Made by a program: the position numbers and the translations under genes. A stretch of DNA of 5,211 nt, taken from the NCBI GenBank assembly GCA_947479185.1, contig CANJYY010000224.1, forward strand, positions 1 through 5,211. The letters are read 5' to 3'. Of this stretch, positions 1-3,814 are shown piece after piece (the first letter of the stretch is position 1; every line of letters begins with the position of its first letter). The stretch comes from Caulobacteraceae bacterium. Its GTDB lineage: Bacteria > Pseudomonadota > Alphaproteobacteria > Caulobacterales > Caulobacteraceae. Below the pieces are notes generated by a model. That model was not told where the DNA came from and made no database searches. It saw only the letters and a list, made by a program, of their open reading frames with translations.

Positions 1-301
1 GCTGGGCGCCGAGGGCCACCGCGCGCAGGCCGGAGCCGCACAGCTGGTTGAGGCTCCAGGCCGGGCTTTCGGCGGGGATGCCGGCGTTGATCGCGGCCTG
101 ACGGGCGGGGCCCTGGCCGGCGCCGGCCTGCAGCACCTGGCCCATGATGACCTCGTCGACATCGCTGGCGGAGATGCCGGCGCGCTCGACGGCGGCCTGG
201 ATGGCGATCTTGCCCAGCTCATGGGCGGGCAGGCTGGCGAGGGCGCCGTTGAACGACCCGACAGGGGTCCGGGCGGCCGAAACGATAACGATGTCGCTCA
301 T
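1..301 (-). CDS. phaA: Acetyl-CoA acetyltransferase (beta-ketothiolase), N-terminal part, cut by the window edge
   Basis: Thiolase-family enzyme that condenses two acetyl-CoA into acetoacetyl-CoA, the first step of polyhydroxybutyrate synthesis; cytoplasmic. Only the first 100 residues are present because the gene runs leftward off the window. It begins [15 protein letters not shown], the classic thiolase start, followed by [17 protein letters not shown] (residues 54-70) and [11 protein letters not shown] (85-95). Cys88 is the acyl-accepting active-site cysteine (Cys89 in the Zoogloea enzyme, from family knowledge). The ATG at 301 is preceded by GGAG (310-313) with an 8-nt spacer. It is divergent from the PHA regulator phaR, which supports a role in PHA metabolism rather than fatty-acid breakdown. 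A degradative thiolase (atoB) cannot be excluded without the C-terminus and the next gene, where phaB would be expected. Confidence 0.93.
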   Translation of the reverse strand, partial: MSDIVIVSAARTPVGSFNGALASLPAHELGKIAIQAAVERAGISASDVDEVIMGQVLQAGAGQGPARQAAINAGIPAESPAWSLNQLCGSGLRAVALGAQ

Positions 302-523
302 GGAAATTTCTCCGTCGTTCCCTGCGCGGCGCCCCGGCGGTACGAGCCCGGAACGCTCAATTTTCTGTTGCGAGGCCGCACCTTGCATAGACGGGCGGGG
401 TTCGTCACCTGATCATTTTGCAGCGCAATATGCTGCGCAGCAAAACGCTACTTCCGTCATGCCTTTCCTTCCGCGATAGTGCGGTGCGAAAAGGCGCGGG
501 AAAGCGCTCTTCAGGGAATGGAA
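302..523. promoter_or_regulatory. Divergent intergenic region between phaA and phaR
   Basis: A 222-bp gap between the divergent start codons, with a markedly more A/T-rich core around 405-450 than the flanking genes. It holds the dyad at 416-445, the phaA Shine-Dalgarno (GGAG, 310-313, minus strand) and the phaR Shine-Dalgarno (AGGG, 513-516, plus strand). Open frames crossing it show no recognisable protein and look like shadows. No RNA gene or riboswitch is recognisable. Confidence 0.7.
416..445. promoter_or_regulatory. TGC/GCA-rich dyad, probable PhaR operator with overlapping divergent promoters
   Basis: An imperfect inverted repeat: left arm TTTTGCAGCGCA (416-427) and right arm TGCGCAGCAAAA (434-445), 11 of 12 positions complementary, 6-nt spacer. 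Nested in it are TTGC-N3-GCAA (418-428) and the perfect 12-bp palindrome TGCTGCGCAGCA (431-442). PhaR proteins of alphaproteobacteria are known to bind TGC/GCA-rich dyads near phasin, synthase and phaR genes, so autoregulation is likely. The symmetry also yields promoter-like boxes on both strands. On the minus strand these are TTGCTG (438-443), N17, CAAAAT (415-420). On the plus strand they are TTGCAG (418-423), N17, CAAAAC (441-446). A repressor bound here would block both. The dyad is seen directly; the identity of the regulator and the promoter boxes are inferred. Confidence 0.62.
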
Positions 524-1177
524 ATGTCCGAGAAGCCCCAGTCCGGCGAAAATGCCGCCGGAGAAAAAAACGGCGCCGATCGCGTGGTCATCAAGAAGTA
601 CGCGAACCGCCGCCTCTACAACACCGCGTCCAGTTCGTACGTCACGCTCGAACACCTGTCGGACATGGTCAAGGAGGGCGTCGATTTCGTCGTCTATGAC
701 GCCAAGACCGGCGAGGACATCACCCGCCCGGTCCTGACCCAGATCATCTTCGAGGAAGAGAACCGCGGCGGCGGCCAGAACCTGCTGCCGATCCAGTTCC
801 TCCGTCAGCTGATCGGCTTCTACGGCGGCCAGATGCAGGCCTTCGTGCCCAGTTTCCTGGAGATGAGCCTGGCCAACTTCGCCAAGCAGCAGGAGCAGTT
901 CCGCGGCCAGTTGGGGGCCATCACCCCGGGCGCCGGGCTGAGCGCCAAGGGTCTGGGCGCCTATGAGGAGCAGGTGCGCCAGAACATGGCGCTGTTCGAC
1001 CGGGCGATGAAGATGTTCTCGCCCTTCGGCGGCTACGGCAACCGCACCGAAGAGGGCGAGGCGGCGGCCAAGGCGGCCGAGGCGCCCGCGCCCGGGAGCG
1101 ACGAGGCCCTGACCGACCTCAAGCGTCAGATGGCGGCCATGCAGGCCCAGCTCGAGAAGCTGGCGTCCAAGGGCTGA
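524..1177 (+). CDS. phaR: Polyhydroxyalkanoate synthesis repressor PhaR
   Basis: Cytoplasmic transcriptional repressor that senses PHA. It binds DNA near phasin and PHA genes and is released when it binds nascent polymer (family knowledge). The 217-residue protein has the PHB/PHA accumulation regulator DNA-binding domain at about 21-81, starting VVIKKYANRRLYNTASSSYV, the family signature. A PHB accumulation regulatory segment follows at about 85-125 (LLPIQFLRQLIGFYGGQMQ..). Next come a linker with AMKMFSPF (161-168), an Ala/Glu/Pro-rich stretch (177-192) and a short heptad-like helix (about 193-215), probably for oligomerisation. I prefer the ATG at 524 because AGGG at 513-516 lies 7 nt before it. 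An in-frame ATG at 518 would leave only 1 nt, and an upstream GTG at 479 would add 15 residues without family-like sequence. It is divergent from the thiolase gene and probably autoregulated through the dyad at 416-445. Confidence 0.95.
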   Translation: MSEKPQSGENAAGEKNGADRVVIKKYANRRLYNTASSSYVTLEHLSDMVKEGVDFVVYDAKTGEDITRPVLTQIIFEEENRGGGQNLLPIQFLRQLIGFYGGQMQAFVPSFLEMSLANFAKQQEQFRGQLGAITPGAGLSAKGLGAYEEQVRQNMALFDRAMKMFSPFGGYGNRTEEGEAAAKAAEAPAPGSDEALTDLKRQMAAMQAQLEKLASKG

Positions 1178-1212
1178 GAACTTCTTTACCCTCGCCGCGT
1201 TAGGCTTGGACC

Positions 1213-1545
1213 ATGACCGAGGCCGTCGATCCCGTTCGCCCGTTTGAACGCCGCCAGACCCGTCGGCGCGTGGAGGATGCCTCCCGCCCGGCCCAGGCCG
1301 ATGGTGGGACGAATCTGCCGGTCGTGATCGAATCCGCCCATGCCGAGGACATCGCCGACCCGCCGCCGGTGGCCGGGGCGTCGATCTTTACCGCCCAGGT
1401 CTACGGCCAGACCGGCCAGAAGCGCGGCCTGCGCGGCGGCCAGCCGGTCATCGACCAGGCCCGGGCGGCCTATCTCGAGACGGAGTATTCCGGCCCCGAC
1501 GACCGGCGCCCGCCCAAGGGCCTGCTCAGGAAAACCGAGATCTAG
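1213..1545 (+). CDS. Conserved-looking hypothetical protein, 110 aa
   Basis: I do not recognise a named family. The N-terminal half (1-55) is charged, proline-rich and probably disordered (for example RPFERRQTRRRVEDASRP). The C-terminal half (57-110) looks structured and constrained: FTAQVYGQTGQKRGLRGGQP, then a helix DQARAAYLETEYSG, then DRRPPKGLLRKTEI at the very end. There is no signal peptide, membrane segment or cysteine. It starts 35 nt after the phaR stop on the same strand, so it may be co-transcribed, but no good Shine-Dalgarno precedes the ATG (only a weak AGG in TTAGGCTTGG). Its stop codon TAG overlaps the stop of the convergent gene. GC-rich codon use matches its neighbours. A soluble cytoplasmic role is likely; its function is unknown. 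Confidence 0.78.
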   Translation: MTEAVDPVRPFERRQTRRRVEDASRPAQADGGTNLPVVIESAHAEDIADPPPVAGASIFTAQVYGQTGQKRGLRGGQPVIDQARAAYLETEYSGPDDRRPPKGLLRKTEI

Positions 1546-1850
1546 CGTCGCAGTCGGGCCAGTTCGGCCTCCAGCGCCGCGACCCGCCGTTCCAGCGCGG
1601 CGATGCGCGACAGCGGGTCCGCGCCCGGCGTGGGCGTGGAAACCCCAGCGCGGTCGGCCAGTTCGGCCCCGCTGACCCCCAGCAGTTCGGCCAGGGCGGC
1701 CACCTCGGCGGCCGACAGTTCACGCTGATCCTTCCAGACCAGGGCGAGGTCCGCCTCACTGATGCCGGTGACGGCCGCCAGAACGCCACGCGTCAGGCCG
1801 CGCTCGGCGAGGCGCGTGTCAAACCACAGCTGATCGAAGAACAGGGCCAT
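1542..1850 (-). CDS. Small helix-turn-helix-like protein with C-terminal leucine-zipper-type helix
   Basis: A 102-residue soluble protein. Residues about 16-65 resemble a compact Xre/Cro-like helical domain (LTRGVLAAVTGISEADL, then a helix from LSAAEVAALAELLGV), the pattern expected of a helix-turn-helix DNA-binding fold. After a Pro/Thr linker (71-78), residues 80-102 form a heptad pattern (RIAALERRVAALEAELARLR) typical of a short coiled coil, so a dimer is likely. The ATG at 1850 has no clear Shine-Dalgarno, so the exact start is less certain. It converges on the 110-aa gene and shares the CTAG stop with it. The fold is recognised from sequence pattern only. DNA binding and any target are inferred, and the domain could instead mediate protein contacts. 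Confidence 0.75.
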   Translation of the reverse strand: MALFFDQLWFDTRLAERGLTRGVLAAVTGISEADLALVWKDQRELSAAEVAALAELLGVSGAELADRAGVSTPTPGADPLSRIAALERRVAALEAELARLRR

Positions 1851-1912
1851 CAGCGGACCAACTGGCGCGGGTCTTGCTTAACCGGAAGTGAATCCAACGC
1901 TGGAGCGCTCCC

Positions 1913-1981
1913 GTGTCCCTGTTCGCCATCCGCCTTCTGGACGTCGCCGTCGTGACCCTGATCTTTACCGTCCTGACCTGA
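1913..1981 (+). CDS. Candidate 22-aa hydrophobic small protein
   Basis: A 22-codon frame starting at GTG, encoding SLFAIRLLDVAVVTLIFTVL between its first and last residues and ending TGA. It is almost entirely one hydrophobic helix interrupted by Arg7 and Asp10, long enough to cross or insert into the inner membrane. TGGAG at 1901-1905 lies 7 nt before the GTG, a good Shine-Dalgarno placement. That motif sits inside the perfect palindrome GGAGCGCTCC (1902-1911), which could pair and mask it. The frame is closed upstream by a TGA at 1889, so GTG 1913 is the only ordinary start. It fills an otherwise empty 133-bp gap between two minus-strand genes. It could equally be a decayed gene start or chance. 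No family is recognised. Confidence 0.3.
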   Translation: MSLFAIRLLDVAVVTLIFTVLT

Positions 1982-1987
1982 GGTCAG
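1973..1987. repeat. Short perfect palindrome over convergent stop codons
   Basis: CTGACCT, a central G, then AGGTCAG: 7-bp perfect arms. It contains the TGA of the 22-codon frame (1979-1981) and, on the other strand, the TGA of the 145-aa membrane protein (1984-1986). As RNA, the usable stem would be only about 5-6 bp and there is no U tract, so it is at best a weak bidirectional terminator. It could instead be a protein-binding dyad. Confidence 0.3.
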
Positions 1988-2421
1988 TGATCGAGGCCGC
2001 CGCCGCCGGCCAGGTCGATGTCGCGGCGGGCCGCCACGATGGTCACGATGAACCCGGCCAGCACGTCCAGCAGCACCATCACCGTCAGCAGGAAGAAGGT
2101 CGAGGTCGCGAAAGCCGGCGCGAGCAGGAACTCGACCAGGCAGACGATGAACAGGATCATCGACAGCGAGTGATTGATGATGGCGATCCGCCGGCTGGTG
2201 GTCGACTTGAGCAGCTCGATGAACAGCACCACCAGGGCGCCGGCCAGCAGCAGGTCCGCCAGGCTCACCGGCCAGGGCGACCCCGAGGTCATCGACACGG
2301 TGAACAGCGGCTCGGTGAACCGGCCGCTGGCGGTCTGGGATCCGAACCCGCCCTGCAGCGTCAGGGCCACCAGATTGTAGACCAGGACTGGCAGGGCCAG
2401 CAGCGGAAACGCGGCGAACAT
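1984..2421 (-). CDS. Four-helix inner-membrane protein of unknown function, 145 aa
   Basis: I do not recognise a named family. The protein has four predicted membrane segments: about 3-24 (FPLLALPVLVYNLVALTL), 53-71 (LADLLLAGALVVLFIELL), 85-104 (SLSMILFIVCLVEFLLAP) and 108-130 (FFLLTVMVLLDVLAGFIVTIVA). It ends in a short charged, Gly-rich tail (RRDIDLAGGGGLDH). Between helices 1 and 2 is a polar loop; between helices 2 and 3 is a basic loop (KSTTSRR) that is probably cytoplasmic. I chose the ATG at 2421 because GGGGGAG (2430-2436) lies 8 nt upstream. The frame extends to an upstream start at 2616, but that extension is Arg/Pro-rich, overlaps the preceding gene and is not credible. It lies 79 nt downstream of the 54-aa gene on the same strand, so it may be the third gene of the LexA-controlled unit or have its own promoter. 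Confidence 0.8.
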   Translation of the reverse strand: MFAAFPLLALPVLVYNLVALTLQGGFGSQTASGRFTEPLFTVSMTSGSPWPVSLADLLLAGALVVLFIELLKSTTSRRIAIINHSLSMILFIVCLVEFLLAPAFATSTFFLLTVMVLLDVLAGFIVTIVAARRDIDLAGGGGLDH

Positions 2422-2500
2422 GGGCAGATCTCCCCCAACCCGGGATAACCCCGGTCCGCAACGGTTAACGCCTTTCGGCGCGTCGGTGAAGCGGGCTCGC
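2422..2500 (-). promoter_or_regulatory. Leader region of the 145-aa membrane-protein gene
   Basis: This 79-nt gap contains the strong Shine-Dalgarno GGGGGAG (2430-2436), which decides the start at 2421. It also contains two small stems read on the minus strand. One is CGCC-GAAA-GGCG (2469-2480), with a GNRA-type loop and only TT after it. The other is CCGGG-GTTAT-CCCGG (2440-2454), close to the Shine-Dalgarno. Neither has a U tract, so termination is doubtful, but the second could influence ribosome access. No convincing -35/-10 pair is visible, which mildly favours read-through from upstream. Confidence 0.35.
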
Positions 2501-2665
2501 CTATTGGGCGGGGGACGGCGGTCGCCTGGCCATGTCGAGCGCCTCGCTCTCGGCGATCCGTCGATCGATCTGGCGGAGCTTGTACTTGGCGTAGAGGCCG
2601 GCGCTGGCGAGGCCAAACGTAATAAGTCCCAGAACCAGGGGGACCGCCGGATTAAGTCCGCTCAT
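2501..2665 (-). CDS. Single-span small membrane protein, 54 aa
   Basis: Small protein with one hydrophobic segment at about residues 8-29 (VPLVLGLITFGLASAGLYA). It is followed by a basic stretch (KYKLRQIDRR) and a polar, helix-prone tail (AESEALDMARRPPSPAQ). By the positive-inside rule the C-terminus should be cytoplasmic. I chose the ATG at 2665 because AAGGAG (2672-2677) lies 6 nt upstream; an in-frame ATG at 2686 lacks this and would lengthen the protein by 7 polar residues. It overlaps the end of the 78-aa gene by 14 nt, so the Shine-Dalgarno lies inside that gene and translational coupling is likely. Being distal in the LexA-box unit, it is expected to be induced with it. No family is recognised; the function is unknown. 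Confidence 0.8.
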   Translation of the reverse strand: MSGLNPAVPLVLGLITFGLASAGLYAKYKLRQIDRRIAESEALDMARRPPSPAQ

Positions 2666-2888
2666 CGCGCTCTCCTTCGGGAGCAAGATACACGGCGAAG
2701 TATACGCAGATCAGCCCGAACGCCAACGCGAGGATGTGGCCGACGCCGAAATCAAGACCCTTCAAGACCGGATCGGCCAGTCCGACGCCGAGTGAACCAT
2801 AGGCGGTTGTTGTCAGCATGTGGACGATCAGTTTGGCCCGCTGCGTCCAGGCATGCCTTGCGCGCTGATCGATCCTGGCGAAGATCAT
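2652..2888 (-). CDS. SOS-box-controlled small membrane protein, 78 aa
   Basis: First gene of a putative LexA-regulated unit. The N-terminus (1-18, MIFARIDQRARHAWTQRA) is basic and amphipathic. Two hydrophobic segments follow, at about 19-44 (LIVHMLTTTAYGSLGVGLA, weaker and Gly/Thr-rich) and 52-70 (HILALAFGLICVYFAVYLA, strong). The tail is short and acidic/charged (PEGERDERT). A two-span inner-membrane protein with both ends in the cytoplasm is likely. I chose the ATG at 2888 because GAGGTG (2893-2898) stands just before it and the promoter -10 lies at 2907-2912. The in-frame ATG at 2921 would fall within the promoter itself. I do not recognise the family. Known SOS-induced membrane peptides such as Caulobacter SidA inhibit division, but no sequence similarity to SidA is visible, so that role is only a hypothesis. 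Confidence 0.83.
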   Translation of the reverse strand: MIFARIDQRARHAWTQRAKLIVHMLTTTAYGSLGVGLADPVLKGLDFGVGHILALAFGLICVYFAVYLAPEGERDERT

Positions 2889-2904
2889 GTCACACCTCGT
2901 GGCG

Positions 2905-2919
2905 GAACATAACCAGAAC
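2905..2919 (-). promoter_or_regulatory. LexA (SOS) box, GTTC-N7-GTTC
   Basis: On the minus strand the sequence is GTTCTGGTTATGTTC, a perfect match to the direct-repeat LexA box established for Alphaproteobacteria (Caulobacter, Rhizobium, Rhodobacter). It covers the -10 element and part of the spacer of the promoter at 2907-2935, so bound LexA would exclude RNA polymerase. I found no other exact copy in the window on either strand. Confidence 0.8.
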
Positions 2920-2935
2920 AACTCTAGGGTGTCAA
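2907..2935 (-). promoter_or_regulatory. Near-consensus sigma-70-type promoter for the small membrane-protein genes
   Basis: Read on the minus strand: TTGACA (2930-2935), exactly 17 nt, then TTATGT (2907-2912). The -35 is a perfect consensus match, and strong intrinsic promoters like this are typical of genes held off by a repressor. Transcription should start near 2899-2901, giving a leader of only about 11-13 nt that contains the GAGGTG ribosome-binding site. The -35 overlaps the TGA stop (2932-2934) of the upstream glycosyltransferase gene. Confidence 0.75.
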
Positions 2936-3759
2936 GCCTCGTCGGCGCCGCCCGGGTTGCGGGCGCGGGACTGCAGCCACATCACGCCGAGCAGGTCGCT
3001 GACCGAGGCCTTGAGCCGGCCGAAGTTGGTGTATTTCGACACCCCGGTCTCGCGGTGCCGGTGGTTTACCGGCTGGAAGCCGATCTGGTAGCCCTCGCGG
3101 ATCATCAGCGCCGGCAGGTAGCGGTGGATGTGATCGAAGTAGGGCAGGCGCAGGAAGGCCTCGCGGCGGAAGGCCTTCAGACCGCAGCCGGTGTCCGTCG
3201 CGCCGTCCTTGAGCAGCCAGTTGCGCACGCCGTTGCCGAAGCGCGAGGCGATCTTCTTGGCCGCGCTGTCCTGACGCTTGACCCGCTCGCCGCCGATCAT
3301 GGCCAGCTCCGGCGGGCCGGCCTTGAGCGCTTCGGCCAGGCGCGGGGCGTCGGCGGGGTCGTTCTGGCCGTCGCCGTCGAGGGTGATCACGATCGGCCCC
3401 CGGGCGGCGATGATGCCGGTGCGGATCGAGCGGCTCTGGCCGGCGTTCTTGCGGTGCGACAGCACCCGCAGCATCGGCAGTTCCGTCTTCAGCTCGGTCA
3501 GCAGCGCCAGGGTGTTGTCGCGGCTGGCGTCGTTGACGAAGACCATCTCGAAGTTCGTGCCCGCGAAGGCGCCGGCGATCTCGCGCGCCAGGGCCGGGGC
3601 GGCGCCGCCCTCGTCGAACACAGGGACCACGACGGAGAAGTCGGGCGTCTCCGGGACGGCCTTGGCCACGGTCTTCGGGGCGGGCTTCGCGGCAGCCGTC
3701 ACGGGGGCCTTCGGGGCGGCAGGCGCCTTGCGGCGCGGCGCGGGAGTCTTTTCGGTCAT
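2932..3759 (-). CDS. Family 2 glycosyltransferase, polyprenyl-phosphate sugar synthase type
   Basis: Cytoplasmic-face GT-A enzyme that probably transfers a sugar from a nucleotide or similar donor to undecaprenyl phosphate. The 275-residue protein has a Lys/Ala/Pro-rich low-complexity extension (1-38), then the catalytic domain: VVVPVFDE (43-50), FVNDASRDNT (74-83, nucleotide binding), LDGDGQNDP (127-135, with the D-x-D metal site), DTGCGLKAFRREA (189-201) and HRHRETGVSKY (233-243, the conserved H-R-x-G-x-S-K-Y motif of DPM1/GtrB/ArnC-like enzymes). Unlike GtrB or ArnC it has no C-terminal membrane helices and ends soon after WLQSRARN, so it resembles soluble DPM1-like forms. The ATG at 3759 has GGGA just upstream. 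It is divergent from a lipid-linked-sugar glycosyltransferase, its likely partner. The sugar and acceptor cannot be told from sequence alone. Confidence 0.9.
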   Translation of the reverse strand: MTEKTPAPRRKAPAAPKAPVTAAAKPAPKTVAKAVPETPDFSVVVPVFDEGGAAPALAREIAGAFAGTNFEMVFVNDASRDNTLALLTELKTELPMLRVLSHRKNAGQSRSIRTGIIAARGPIVITLDGDGQNDPADAPRLAEALKAGPPELAMIGGERVKRQDSAAKKIASRFGNGVRNWLLKDGATDTGCGLKAFRREAFLRLPYFDHIHRYLPALMIREGYQIGFQPVNHRHRETGVSKYTNFGRLKASVSDLLGVMWLQSRARNPGGADEA

Positions 3760-3814
3760 GGTTCCCTATAGCCGAAAAGACGGCGGAGGGGAGGATCGTG
3801 CTATCAAGAGTTCC
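3760..3814. promoter_or_regulatory. Short divergent promoter region between the two glycosyltransferase genes
   Basis: Only 55 bp separate the two start codons, so both promoters must lie here or reach into the coding regions. Minus strand: GGCTATAGGG (around 3764-3773) resembles the GCTA-type -10 of Caulobacter housekeeping promoters and sits about 7 nt before the ATG at 3759. Plus strand: GCTATCAA (3800-3807) sits about 7 nt before the ATG at 3815. Both positions would give very short leaders or leaderless messages. The upstream gene also has a usable GGGA; the downstream gene has only a weak AAGAG. The -35 elements are not clear. Confidence 0.4.

Noticed and set aside
303..310. GAAATTTC palindrome just before the phaA start
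   Set aside because: Eight bases, likely chance; no second copy or regulator link.
400..414. GTTC-N7-GATC upstream of phaR, a near match to a LexA box
   Set aside because: One half-site is wrong, it is not placed on an obvious promoter element, and phaR is not an expected SOS gene.
413..655. Open frames crossing the phaA-phaR gap (both strands)
   Set aside because: They overlap phaR codons, have no family-like content and are explained as shadows in GC-rich DNA.
1850..2461. Long frames antisense or out of frame to the 145-aa membrane protein (also 1888-2448, +)
   Set aside because: They are Arg/Gly/Gln/His-rich, low in hydrophobic structure and typical of off-frame GC-rich translation. The membrane-protein frame has a strong Shine-Dalgarno.
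2469..2480. CGCC-GAAA-GGCG stem as an intrinsic terminator
   Set aside because: The stem is about 4-5 bp with only two T residues after it, too weak to call a terminator; mentioned in the leader feature.
2422..2616. N-terminal extension of the 145-aa membrane protein to a start at 2616
   Set aside because: The extension is Arg/Pro/Ser-rich and overlaps the 54-aa gene; the ATG at 2421 has GGGGGAG 8 nt upstream.
2887..3771. Large plus-strand frame opposite the family 2 glycosyltransferase (also a minus frame 2924-4042)
   Set aside because: The sequence is rich in His/Arg/Gly/Gln without domains, while the opposite strand carries unmistakable GT2 motifs.
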